From the NCBI GenBank assembly GCA_963669405.2, contig CAXXHF010000002.1:3038001-3102000 (forward strand): 64,000 bases of DNA, in the 5' to 3' direction. A model generated the notes under the pieces. It was not told the origin of the DNA and ran no database searches. It saw only the letters and a program-made list of their open reading frames with translations. The stretch comes from Aureisphaera sp963669405. Lineage in GTDB: Bacteria; Bacteroidota; Bacteroidia; Flavobacteriales; Flavobacteriaceae. The position numbers and the translations under genes were made by a program. Below, piece by piece: positions 53,602-62,966 of this stretch. Positions within the stretch are counted from its first letter, which is position 1, and each line of letters opens with the position of its first letter.

Positions 53602-53611
53602 GCTATTCTTT
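53593..53611. terminator. Palindrome spanning two convergent stop codons
   Basis: AAAGAATA / TATTCTTT around a 3-base loop, built from mirrored Lys-Glu-stop codons of the two convergent genes. It may act as a short bidirectional hairpin. Confidence 0.4.
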
Positions 53612-55990
53612 GGTAACTCGAAGCGTAGCTTCTTTTTGTTTAGAAGAAATGCGATAGAACCCCGGAGTTTTTTCAGAACTGATTTGTCCACCCTCTACTG
53701 AGAGATTGGACTTTTCAAATTGAGGTAATTCTACTATGAATTCCCAATCATCCTGTGTTTGGGTAACCCTTACTTCGGTAGTTCCTTCTTTGTTGCTAAA
53801 GTATATGGATATTTCATTATCACCCACCATCACATTTTCCAACGAAGCATGATCCCAACTGGAGGGCATTTGGGGTTGAATGACAACTTTTTGATTGGCG
53901 GCATCTGGTCGAATCCCGAAAAACTGTTCTACAATGGGCACGGCATAACCATAAACATTCCAAGCTTGGGTTACCATGCCATAATCTGGTGAAACCTCGT
54001 AAATACTCCCGGGTAATGCATAACTAAAGGTTCTTGTCATTCGTTTCAAGTAATTTAATGCCTTGTCGGGTCTTCCGTAATTATTTTCAGAAACAACCTG
54101 AACGCCTGTTGGTAAGGTCATCACCGCTCCAGTATAGGAGAAAATCTTACTCCCTTTAAAAGAACCATCGTCGCTTCCAGCAGATTCATCTCTATCGATT
54201 CCTGTAACAAACACTCCAAATGGGTTTACAAACTTTTCTGCAGTATTCAATGCTTTGAGGGCTTTGTCTTTTGGTGCGATACCTACTTCCATGGGCGTGT
54301 TGACTACCCAATTATGATGCATTACAAAAGGGCGATTTTCTGAAGATGGATTTGCCAAGATGGCTTGTTTGGTTTGTTTCAATTCTTCTACTGCCCAGGG
54401 TTTTCCTAAGGTATCTGCACGAACAATGGCATCTTCAATTAAATGCAATGCTTGTTCATCTGACCCAATAAAATCTGCATAAGACTGAAACTCTTCGTTC
54501 CAGAATTTTTCATTGATACTGTTTTTAATTTGTTCTGCAATATAGGCGTATCCTTTACTGAGTCCGTCCTTGCCAATTTCGGCTGCTATTTTGGAAGCAT
54601 CTACAAATGCCTTTTGGGTATATGCAGCTACATCGATCATTTCACTATCCATACCATGTACTTCCATCATGCCGTATCCATCGGGAAATTGGTTTTTATT
54701 GCCATCGTTTTCATTCATGAGCCAATTAAGCCCTTTTTCAATGGTTGGGAAATATTCCTCTAAAAAAGCCTTATCACCATCCCATTGGTAGATTTTCCAG
54801 ATTAAAGAGACAAATTGAGGGGTTTCATTAATGTTTCCGGGATTGAAAACCGCTCCGTTGGTAGACATTTCGTGTATGATACGACCGTTGCCATTCACGG
54901 CTTCCGAAACACTATCCAGAAGCTTAATGGTACTGTAAACAGGGGCTCTTTGCCCAATAGCTATATACCCTTGCAAGGCATATTCACTATCTACTCCAAA
55001 CCACCAAGGATAATCTGGAATTCCAGCTCCAATGCCTGTCCCAACTTCGGGTACGGATCGCACCAACCAATCGCAATTGTACTTTACCCACTCAAAAGCT
55101 TCTTCAATGTCTTTATTGGGAACAGTTAATTTGGTTTTGTTTGCAAGAGCTTCGTACCGTTCTTTTTTTGCCGTAAAATCGTTGTAAATATTTTTTCTAA
55201 TGGACCTATGGTTATCCTGAGCCGTTTTTTCTGAAAGGTAGGAGCCGGCTATTACAAAATTAACAAGAGTGGATCCATTTTCGGGCAATTCAATTTCATA
55301 GCTTAAAGTTTTGGCATTACTGGCACTAGCTTCTTTCTCAGCTTCTGAATATTCCGATACCCGAGCATCCATCCCTATAATGGAATACCAAGGGTTAAGA
55401 CTATCCTTGAAAGTGAGCAATCCTTTGGCGCTATCATAATTGGCCATATCGGGCCCATCGATCATTTGGGTTCGCTCTCCCAACCAAGTGGGGCGAAGGT
55501 CAGATTGTGCTGTAAAATTTAGTACGCCCTTCCGTTTTGATCCTCTATTGGTAATGCGAAGTTGTATCACCACACCTTCTTTTCCATCGGGTACGAATTG
55601 CCATCTTTCCACCGACAAATCATCGCTAAAGGAATAGTCCATTTTAGTAGCATAAGGGTAGTTGGTAAAAGAACTAGCTTTATCTAATTTGAAGCTTTTA
55701 TCGCCTAAGTTTAAAGAAATTTCAAACCCATCCAATAATTTAATGGGGTGATTCCAAATACCGCCCATTTCCCCTTTAATGTGCCATCCCAGATCAGGGA
55801 AAGATCCATCTTGATGGCCGACCATATAAACACGATCTCCTGCCGTAACGTAAGGGGATTCCAAATAGGATTCCTTTCCAACAATGGAAGGGCTTCCTTC
55901 AGCCAGTTCGCTAAAACTTAATGGTTTTTCTGCAGAATCTTGACAACTGATAAGGGGCAACAAACAGAGTAGGAGAAAGGCTTTTTTCAC
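53603..55990 (-). CDS. Glycoside-hydrolase-like (six-hairpin) lipoprotein
   Basis: 795 residues with a lipoprotein signal (cysteine near 16: LISCQDS). The N-terminal 270 residues form a beta-sandwich, followed by an (alpha/alpha)6 toroid with tryptophan-rich segments (FEWVKYNCDWLVRS, YPWWFGVDSEYALQG, IYQWDGDKAF) and a C-terminal beta domain, the layout of amylo-alpha-1,6-glucosidase/GH78-, GH63- and GH116-like enzymes. Substrate and exact family cannot be set. It probably acts on oligosaccharides at the outer membrane or in the periplasm. No SusCD pair is nearby. Confidence 0.7.
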   Translation of the reverse strand: MKKAFLLLCLLPLISCQDSAEKPLSFSELAEGSPSIVGKESYLESPYVTAGDRVYMVGHQDGSFPDLGWHIKGEMGGIWNHPIKLLDGFEISLNLGDKSFKLDKASSFTNYPYATKMDYSFSDDLSVERWQFVPDGKEGVVIQLRITNRGSKRKGVLNFTAQSDLRPTWLGERTQMIDGPDMANYDSAKGLLTFKDSLNPWYSIIGMDARVSEYSEAEKEASASNAKTLSYEIELPENGSTLVNFVIAGSYLSEKTAQDNHRSIRKNIYNDFTAKKERYEALANKTKLTVPNKDIEEAFEWVKYNCDWLVRSVPEVGTGIGAGIPDYPWWFGVDSEYALQGYIAIGQRAPVYSTIKLLDSVSEAVNGNGRIIHEMSTNGAVFNPGNINETPQFVSLIWKIYQWDGDKAFLEEYFPTIEKGLNWLMNENDGNKNQFPDGYGMMEVHGMDSEMIDVAAYTQKAFVDASKIAAEIGKDGLSKGYAYIAEQIKNSINEKFWNEEFQSYADFIGSDEQALHLIEDAIVRADTLGKPWAVEELKQTKQAILANPSSENRPFVMHHNWVVNTPMEVGIAPKDKALKALNTAEKFVNPFGVFVTGIDRDESAGSDDGSFKGSKIFSYTGAVMTLPTGVQVVSENNYGRPDKALNYLKRMTRTFSYALPGSIYEVSPDYGMVTQAWNVYGYAVPIVEQFFGIRPDAANQKVVIQPQMPSSWDHASLENVMVGDNEISIYFSNKEGTTEVRVTQTQDDWEFIVELPQFEKSNLSVEGGQISSEKTPGFYRISSKQKEATLRVTKE

Positions 55991-56108
55991 AATGAGAATA
56001 TATGTTAGTACGTTAAAAATAAGTTATTTGGTTGAAAGTGTCAATCTATCCATTTTGTTCTGTAAGGATTTCCATTTTATCCGTCCAATACAGCTTAATA
56101 TAACCATC

Positions 56109-56921
56109 ATGAAAAAGTCAATTTTTACCTGTCTTCTTGTTTCAATGTTATTGCTATCGTGTAAGAATAGCAATGAAACGCAAAGGACTCATGAGAGCCC
56201 TATTGAAGAAGTAGCCGCTACCAATACAACCATAGCAGATTACCCAACAAGTGTTTCCCAAATTTTTAATGCACATGGAGGTGTTCAAAACTGGAATGAC
56301 ATGAATACCCTTTCTTATGAAATCTTAAAAGGAGAAGTTTCTGAAAATCATACAGTTTCCTTGAAGGATAGACGTGTAAAAATTAATCACCCAGATTGGT
56401 CTATTGGCTATGATGGAGCGGATGTTTGGTTATTACAGAATGAGGAAGAAGCATATAAAGGAAACGCACGCTTTTATCACAACTTATACTTTTATTTTTA
56501 CGCCATGCCTTTTGTGTTAGGTGATGATGGAATTACGTATGAAATGATGGAGCCTACTCAGCTTTTGGATAAAGAATACCATGGCATTAAAGTTTCCTAT
56601 AATGATGGAGTAGGGGATTCTCCCAAAGATGAATACATTTTGTATTATGATCCAGATACAAATCGTATGGAATGGTTGGGATATACAGTGACTTATAAAA
56701 GTAATGAGAAAAGCGAGAAATGGAATTTCATCAACTATTCTGAATGGGCTACGGTAAATGAGTTGCTACTTCCTAAAAGATTAACGTGGTATACTTCAGA
56801 AAATAACAGCCCAAAGGAGATTCGTAGTGATGTAGAATTCTTGAATGTTCAAATTTCAGGGGATATGTCAGAGGATGTGATGTTTGAAATGCCAAATGGA
56901 GCAGAAATTATCAAAAGATAG
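56109..56921 (+). CDS. Lipoprotein, DUF6503-like
   Basis: 270 residues from the ATG at 56109; the upstream open frame has no signal sequence. Lipobox cysteine at 18 (LLLSCKN). The body starts SQIFNAHGGVQNWNDM and continues with antiparallel strands (HTVSLKDRRVKINHPDWSIGYDG) of the LolA-like half-barrel kind. I recall similar proteins being classed as DUF6503, but I cannot verify it. Divergent from the glycosidase gene, with which it may share a regulatory gap. Confidence 0.6.
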   Translation: MKKSIFTCLLVSMLLLSCKNSNETQRTHESPIEEVAATNTTIADYPTSVSQIFNAHGGVQNWNDMNTLSYEILKGEVSENHTVSLKDRRVKINHPDWSIGYDGADVWLLQNEEEAYKGNARFYHNLYFYFYAMPFVLGDDGITYEMMEPTQLLDKEYHGIKVSYNDGVGDSPKDEYILYYDPDTNRMEWLGYTVTYKSNEKSEKWNFINYSEWATVNELLLPKRLTWYTSENNSPKEIRSDVEFLNVQISGDMSEDVMFEMPNGAEIIKR

Positions 56922-56977
56922 CATTATTCTAAGATGTATAAAATGATAAAGGGAATCTGCTGAGTCAATTTCAAAGA

Positions 56978-57412
56978 TTAAGCTCGCTCTTCAAAAGGAA
57001 CTACATGTCCCTTTTCCACATATTGTTTTAGGCCATTGAGAAGCATAGCCCAGCAAAAGGAAGAATTTCGGAATTCATTGTTGCACTGCATCCATCCCAA
57101 ATGAGAGAACTTAAGCAGGACTCCTTCATCTATTTCTTCTAGATCAAAACCAAAGGTTGTAGTTTTCCAATCTTCACTGGATTGGGTCATTTTAAGGTGA
57201 AATGATTTGTTGGGTTCAACCAATACAACTTCCGCAAGCCAATCATATTCTGGAGCGAAGTAGAGATTGTACGCCGTGTTTAATTCTGGAGTTCCCGTGC
57301 ATTTGAGTGTCCACCAATTATTGAGGTGTTCGGGCAGGCTTACTGCGTCGAACACCTTTTGAAGGGTACTTGAGATGGTGAGATCGTGGTAAATGGAATG
57401 AGAATTATTCAT
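56978..57412 (-). CDS. SRPBCC family protein (AHSA1-like)
   Basis: 144 residues from the ATG at 57412 (MNNSHSIYHDLTISS). The AHSA1-type pattern is visible: VFDAVSLPEHLNNWWT, an internal strand block with EVVLVEPNKSFHLKM, and a C-terminal helix (CWAMLLNGLKQYVEKG). These proteins bind small hydrophobic ligands; the target is unknown. Possibly the first gene of no operon: the downstream DNA converges on the lipoprotein gene. Confidence 0.75.
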   Translation of the reverse strand: MNNSHSIYHDLTISSTLQKVFDAVSLPEHLNNWWTLKCTGTPELNTAYNLYFAPEYDWLAEVVLVEPNKSFHLKMTQSSEDWKTTTFGFDLEEIDEGVLLKFSHLGWMQCNNEFRNSSFCWAMLLNGLKQYVEKGHVVPFEERA

Positions 57413-57457
57413 AAGCTGTAAAATAAAAAGGGCCATTTAAAGAAATAGCCCTTATGT

Positions 57458-58753
57458 TTAGTTTCCAGAATACTTACCCATATAGCGTTTCCAAAGCTTG
57501 GTTTGATGGGTTTCCAACGAAATCTCCCTGCCATCTATAAAAGCATGGGTTAAGATATTAGTTCGCATATCCAAAGCATCTCCTTCGCTCACAAAGAAAG
57601 TAGCGCTTTTTCCTACTTCTAGGCTTCCATAATCATTATCAATACCCAAAATCTTGGCGGTATTCAAAGAAATAAGCTGCAATGCAGTTTCCTTATCCAT
57701 GCCTTGCCCTACTACTTGTCCTGCATAAAAGGGAAGGTTTCTGGTATTCATACGTTCCATTTGTCCTTTGGCATGCAATCCTACCAAAAGACCTCCATCA
57801 GCCAATAACTTTGGTAATTTATAGGGTAAATCGTAATCATGATCATCTCCTCGAGGAGTGGTATGTACGCGGTTTACCAAAACAGGGATATTATTTTCTT
57901 TCAAAAACGGAATGATTTTGTGTGCTTCGTAACCTCCTACAAGAACAATTTGTTGAACCCCTGATTCTTTTGCTAAGGTTATTCCGTCAATAATCTCACG
58001 TTCCCCTTGTGCGTATATATATAGTTTATTACTTCCATTAAAAAGTCCTTGCATAGCAGCAAAGCCTTCATTTTTGGAGGCGGCTTTTGTTTTTCCGTAA
58101 GCTTTAGCCTCTGCCAAATATGAGCGGACTTCCTCTATACGTTCATTGTACTTGTCATCCGGTTTCCAGGCAGGGTCTTCACCAAGCCACCAACGTCCAC
58201 GTTTAAAACTATTGGGCCAACGCAGGTGAATTCCGTCATCTGTTTTTAAAGCTGCATCTTCCCAGTTCCATGCATCTAATTGCACTATGGATGAGGTACC
58301 GGAAATTCTTCCGCCTTGAGGTGTAACTTGTGCCAATAGCACTCCATTGGGCCTAAGGGATTCTACGACCTTACTTTCTGCGTTATAGGCAATAATGCTT
58401 CGAATATTTGGAATGAAATCTCCGATTTCATCAAAATCCCGGGTTTGTCGTAAAGCATCTATTTCTCCTAACCCTAGGGTACTTACCGGAGCAATAAACC
58501 CTGGGTAAATATGTTTTCCATTGGCATTAATCACTCTTCCTTGAGTTGTGGTAGAAGCATCGCCAATGGCTGTGATTTTTCCATCATTGAAAACAATGAC
58601 ACTATTTTCAATTACAGAACCATTCCCTAAGTGAGCAGTTGCTCCTGTAATACTTATTGTTTCCGATTGTGAAGGAGCTGGGGTTTGTTGTGCCCAAGCA
58701 TGTAATCCAACACTTATAACTGTAGCTAAAATTATGTTTTTTAAAATCTTCAT
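57458..58753 (-). CDS. Amidohydrolase-family protein with degenerate metal site
   Basis: 431 residues with a signal peptide (cut near AWA). The amidohydrolase start is present (ITGATAHLGNGSVIENSVIVFNDGKITAIGD), but the expected His-x-His after the first strand is replaced by YPGFIAPVSTLG, so the normal metal-binding pair is missing. The end is typical (LISLNTAKILGIDNDYGSLEVGKSA). It follows the 985-residue double amidohydrolase by 7 bases in one operon. Periplasmic. Possibly non-catalytic or working with its partner. Confidence 0.78.
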   Translation of the reverse strand: MKILKNIILATVISVGLHAWAQQTPAPSQSETISITGATAHLGNGSVIENSVIVFNDGKITAIGDASTTTQGRVINANGKHIYPGFIAPVSTLGLGEIDALRQTRDFDEIGDFIPNIRSIIAYNAESKVVESLRPNGVLLAQVTPQGGRISGTSSIVQLDAWNWEDAALKTDDGIHLRWPNSFKRGRWWLGEDPAWKPDDKYNERIEEVRSYLAEAKAYGKTKAASKNEGFAAMQGLFNGSNKLYIYAQGEREIIDGITLAKESGVQQIVLVGGYEAHKIIPFLKENNIPVLVNRVHTTPRGDDHDYDLPYKLPKLLADGGLLVGLHAKGQMERMNTRNLPFYAGQVVGQGMDKETALQLISLNTAKILGIDNDYGSLEVGKSATFFVSEGDALDMRTNILTHAFIDGREISLETHQTKLWKRYMGKYSGN

Positions 58754-58760
58754 GGTTGGA

Positions 58761-61718
58761 TTAGTTTATGGTTTCACAATGCATATGAATCTTTTCTTTC
58801 TTTTTGGCTGGTTTGGTTTTTCCTCCTCCGTCTTTCTCTGCACGCATAAGCTTCATGAGTTTGTTGCGCTCTTCTTTAATGGCTTTCCGCTTTGCCTTAT
58901 CAGCTTCCAGATCAAAATAAACAGTACCGTCTATAATAGTCTTTTCTGCCTTGGCATATACCGAAAGGGGATGATCTGACCATAATACCAAATCAGCATC
59001 CTTGCCTTCTTTTATACTTCCGGTGCGGTCATCTAAATGTAATAACTTAGCAGGATTAATGGTAACCATTTTCCAAGCTTCTTCTTCACTCATTCCTCCG
59101 TACTTAATACTCTTAGCAGCTTCTTGATTTAACCTCCGAGACATTTCATTATCATCGCTATTAATAGCGGTCACTACTCCTTGGCTTGCCATAATTGCGG
59201 CATTGTAAGGGATGGCATCATTAACCTCGTATTTATAGGCCCACCAATCACTAAAGGTAGAACCTCCAACACCGTGCTCTGCCATTTTATCTGCCACTTT
59301 GTATCCTTCCAAAATGTGGGTGAAGGTATTAATTCGGAAATCGAATTTTTCTGCCACTTTCATTAGCATATTGATTTCACTTTGTACATAACTATGGCAA
59401 CTAATGAAACGTTCTCCATTTAGGATTTCAGCCAAGACTTCCAATTCTTGATCATAACGATAGGATTGACCACCTTTCTTTTTGGCGTCGTATTCCTTGG
59501 CACGGTTAAAGTAATTTACATATACCTGCTCAACCCCCATTCTTGTCTGCGGGAAACGAGCGAAACTTTGCCAATTGGACTGCTTTACATTTTCACCTAA
59601 GGCAAATTTGATAAACTTCGGGCTGTTATCTATAATAAGTCCATTGGCATCTTCTCCCCATTTTAGTTTTAAAATGGCCGAACGACCTCCAATAGGGTTG
59701 GCTGAACCATGTAAAATTTGAAGAGCTGTGACACCACCTGCAAGATTGCGGTAGATGTCTATGTCTTCAGGATCTACTACATCCTCAATCGTAACTTCTG
59801 CAGAAGAATTGTGCCCGGCTTCGTTAATGGATAGGGCGGCAATGTGCGAATGTTCATCAATAATCCCCGCAGTTAAGTGCTTTCCTGTAGCGTCAATTTT
59901 CTTGGCACCTCCGGCACTTAGGTTTTTACCAATACCTACAATTTTACCATTTTTAACCAGTACGTCTGTATTTTCTAATACCCCTGCATCTTCACTAGTC
60001 CAAACCGTGGCATTTTGAAACAACATATTTTGTGGTTTGGGCTTACTGCTAAAGCCATAACCCACGTTGGGATATGTGGTAGGAACGATTTCTGGTTTTT
60101 TGTCTTTTTCTTTATCGTCTTTGTCATCTTTATCCGCGTCTCCCGTTCTGGTGGCCGTAAACGAACTCTCCGTGCCATTGGGTAAAACCAATTTACCCTT
60201 AAAGGAGTTACCCGAGGTTGGAATTAACGCTGCAGCCGTATGGGTTTCACTTTTGTCTTCGTCTGTAAACGAAAAGGTAATCCAACCTTCTTTATAGGAG
60301 GCTTTGGCTTTTAACTTGTTTTCCCCTTGTTTTACCTCCATCTTGGGTTTGGTAGCTTCACCTTTCAAAGTCATATCATAGTTCACTCCATTTGCAGTTA
60401 GGGTATATTTCCCACGAATGTCCCTTTGGGTCATATCGTTGATAACGTGTTTATCTCCCTGAACCCAGTTTTCGTACATTGTGGTTTCCTTGTCAAAAAT
60501 GTTTCCTGAGGTAATCAAGAAATTAGCGTATTTCCCTTTTTCCAAAGTACCAAGCACATTGCTCTTTCCTAACAATTGGGCTGGAACAGTAGTTAAGGCT
60601 TCTAAGGCTTTGGTTTCAGACAAACCATGTTTTATAGCCTTCATTAAGTTTGTTTTAAACTCAGACATCTTTTCTAAGTCGTGCGTGGTCAAGGAAAAAG
60701 TAATTCCGTTTTCTGCCAATACCTTAGGATTGGTAGGGGATTGGTTCCAAGCACGCATATCTTCCAAAGCAACGTATTTGGCATGGTAAGGATCACTTAC
60801 ATCAAAAGCAGCTGGGAAATTTAATGGTATAATATATTTAGCTTGTGTTGCTTTAATACTTTCGATAGCTTCATATTCATCACCACCTCCTACAATCACA
60901 TAATTTATTCCAAATTGATCTCCAATTTTATCCGCTCGTATGTCATTTCCCTTGTCACCAGCGTAGAAGAAAGGAATAAGATTTTTGTTTTCTATCATGG
61001 CTTCCAGTGAACGGTCCTTGGTTTTTGAATTCCCTTTAGAGTACCAGTCCATATCACTGTACATCTGTCTGAGCAAAGCCATAGATCCCATAAGTGAAGT
61101 GGGGTAGGACTGTCTGCTGGCAACACTTTTGGAAAAACTGAAGAACTGTCCAGAAGCATCTTCCAAGATTCGATCTTGATCACCGCCCATATCATTTAAG
61201 GCAACCAAAACTCCAGTTCCACGGGCTATTCCATCCATGAGGTGGGTATTAACCATTCCAAAGCCTTCCTTCCGAAATTCCTTCGCTTTCTTCTTATCGT
61301 ACTTAAATTTCTCTATTCCGTGTGTTTCGGGCATGATATGATCATTCCAGTAGAACCCTTCTCTGGATGCATCGTATTGGGGTCCGCGACCGTTGCTTCT
61401 TTCCCGTTCGGGTTTTTTCAATCCAAAACCGGAATAACTTTCAATAAAAGAAGGATAAACATGTTTTCCATCTAAATCGATGGTAACCGAATTGGCAGGG
61501 ATAGAGACTCCTTTGCCTGCATCAACTACTTTTCCATTTTGTATAAGTAATGTCCCTTTTTTTACCACATTCGTTGGAGTGATATGAATGGTGGCGTTGG
61601 TAAATGCCGTGTAATTATTATTTTCCTCTTTAACTCCGTCATTTTTCGGAAAATAATCTTGGCCATTAGCGAATCCTACCATGCCAAGGCATAGCAGAAA
61701 AAAGATGGTTTTTTTCAT
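58761..61718 (-). CDS. Double-module amidohydrolase, exported
   Basis: 985 residues with a signal peptide (cut near FANG). Module 1 (about 35-450) has the fold start and end but, like the next gene, no His-x-His (HVYPSFIESYSGFG). A linker with a beta domain and a highly charged stretch (DKDDKDDKEKDKK) follows. Module 2 (about 560-950) has a complete metal site: DEHSHI, CHSYVQ, THILEGY and SDDNE. The tail ends KIHMHCETIN, rich in possible metal ligands. Probably a periplasmic hydrolase of cyclic amides or peptides; substrate unknown. Operon with the single-module partner. Confidence 0.82.
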   Translation of the reverse strand: MKKTIFFLLCLGMVGFANGQDYFPKNDGVKEENNNYTAFTNATIHITPTNVVKKGTLLIQNGKVVDAGKGVSIPANSVTIDLDGKHVYPSFIESYSGFGLKKPERERSNGRGPQYDASREGFYWNDHIMPETHGIEKFKYDKKKAKEFRKEGFGMVNTHLMDGIARGTGVLVALNDMGGDQDRILEDASGQFFSFSKSVASRQSYPTSLMGSMALLRQMYSDMDWYSKGNSKTKDRSLEAMIENKNLIPFFYAGDKGNDIRADKIGDQFGINYVIVGGGDEYEAIESIKATQAKYIIPLNFPAAFDVSDPYHAKYVALEDMRAWNQSPTNPKVLAENGITFSLTTHDLEKMSEFKTNLMKAIKHGLSETKALEALTTVPAQLLGKSNVLGTLEKGKYANFLITSGNIFDKETTMYENWVQGDKHVINDMTQRDIRGKYTLTANGVNYDMTLKGEATKPKMEVKQGENKLKAKASYKEGWITFSFTDEDKSETHTAAALIPTSGNSFKGKLVLPNGTESSFTATRTGDADKDDKDDKEKDKKPEIVPTTYPNVGYGFSSKPKPQNMLFQNATVWTSEDAGVLENTDVLVKNGKIVGIGKNLSAGGAKKIDATGKHLTAGIIDEHSHIAALSINEAGHNSSAEVTIEDVVDPEDIDIYRNLAGGVTALQILHGSANPIGGRSAILKLKWGEDANGLIIDNSPKFIKFALGENVKQSNWQSFARFPQTRMGVEQVYVNYFNRAKEYDAKKKGGQSYRYDQELEVLAEILNGERFISCHSYVQSEINMLMKVAEKFDFRINTFTHILEGYKVADKMAEHGVGGSTFSDWWAYKYEVNDAIPYNAAIMASQGVVTAINSDDNEMSRRLNQEAAKSIKYGGMSEEEAWKMVTINPAKLLHLDDRTGSIKEGKDADLVLWSDHPLSVYAKAEKTIIDGTVYFDLEADKAKRKAIKEERNKLMKLMRAEKDGGGKTKPAKKKEKIHMHCETIN

Positions 61719-61812
61719 TAGAGAATAATTGGTTATTTATGTTTTAAATATAGTAAGGTAAGATGGTTTTGTAAGGATATAGAACAGAGTTTAACACACT
61801 GTTAAAGAAATC

Positions 61813-62880
61813 TTAAAGAGGTCTGTCTTCAAAATAATTGACAACCAAAGCTACCATATAGCTATAGCTCATGATTCCTTTTGATTGATTATTGGCTTTT
61901 AAGAACTGGTCCCAAAAAGCCTTAGAAAGATCTTCGAAGGGGTTTTCATAACTCTGCCAAAACTCCCTCATTTCTCGATAGCTTTCTAAGATTCCAAAAT
62001 TTATAGTTGGAAGTAGTTCCTTGTACATGTCCATATCCCTTCTGGCAATTTCATTAACGCAATAACGCAGTGCGAAGACATATCCTGTATATTGAATGTA
62101 GGGATCATCATTATGCAAGGTTGCCAGTGTAGCAATGAAATTGGCTTCATTTTCAGCCGCATATCCTATTTGATGTGCTTGTTCATGGCAACTCACCACA
62201 GGAAACTTGTAGGTTTTTATAAGATTGTTAACCTGGGCTTCACCTGTTAGCGGATTGTAATAGCCACTATACCCCATATACGTAAGCCCTAAGCTCCAGC
62301 CACTTTTTTTAATGCTTTTTGGTGAATAATGAAGATTGGGGTATTCACGTTCCAGATTTTGGTATCCATTTATGGTTTTATCGAAAATTTCCTGTTGCGT
62401 ATATGGAAGGTCGATTTTAGTACTATCTGCATAACCCAATTGTCGATGCATTTGGTTGGATTTGGCTATGAGACGTTTTGTGGTCTCAACCAATTCTTCA
62501 GTAGTATAATCTCTTTCCAACTGAAGTGTTTGGTGCAAAGGAGTTCGCAAATAATTGAGACCCCACATAAGGTTGAAAACCAAATAAATAATAGAAAGAG
62601 ATGCTAAAATATCAACCACAAATGCCACGGGTTCCCTTCTAACTCGTTTTATATTTTTAACCAACCATCGTATTAAAAACAGTACCAATAATAAATACAG
62701 GATGTCTCCTATGGAAAAAGGAATCCATCCAAAAAGAGTTCGGGATATTTTGGACAAAAAGGGATAAATACCTTGACTGTAATAGGTTTCTATAAACTCT
62801 GGAAAGTTTCTTAAAATAAGGAGCGAAAAATACTGAACAGGGAGTAGGAGGGCTAAAATTACTTTAGTTCTTTTTCGCAT
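61813..62880 (-). CDS. DUF3810 membrane protein with HExxH motif
   Basis: 355 residues. Three N-terminal hydrophobic helices (about 8-28, 50-72 and 88-110) then a soluble part with HEQAHQIGYAAENEAN, a zincin-like HExxH followed by a downstream Glu-rich segment. The overall sequence matches DUF3810, a Bacteroidota family annotated as a probable metallopeptidase. Function unproven. Diverges from pepD. Confidence 0.8.
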   Translation of the reverse strand: MRKRTKVILALLLPVQYFSLLILRNFPEFIETYYSQGIYPFLSKISRTLFGWIPFSIGDILYLLLVLFLIRWLVKNIKRVRREPVAFVVDILASLSIIYLVFNLMWGLNYLRTPLHQTLQLERDYTTEELVETTKRLIAKSNQMHRQLGYADSTKIDLPYTQQEIFDKTINGYQNLEREYPNLHYSPKSIKKSGWSLGLTYMGYSGYYNPLTGEAQVNNLIKTYKFPVVSCHEQAHQIGYAAENEANFIATLATLHNDDPYIQYTGYVFALRYCVNEIARRDMDMYKELLPTINFGILESYREMREFWQSYENPFEDLSKAFWDQFLKANNQSKGIMSYSYMVALVVNYFEDRPL

Positions 62881-62937
62881 AACTCAAACATACAAAGAAT
62901 TCTTTGATCATTCGTTTATCGAAAGCATAAGAAGGTG

Positions 62938-62945
62938 TATTTTTG
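62938..62945 (+). promoter_or_regulatory. Predicted -7 promoter element of pepD
   Basis: TATTTTTG, exact TAnnTTTG match, 21 bases before the pepD ATG. Confidence 0.5.
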
Positions 62946-62966
62946 AACATAAATTTTTTAAGAAAT

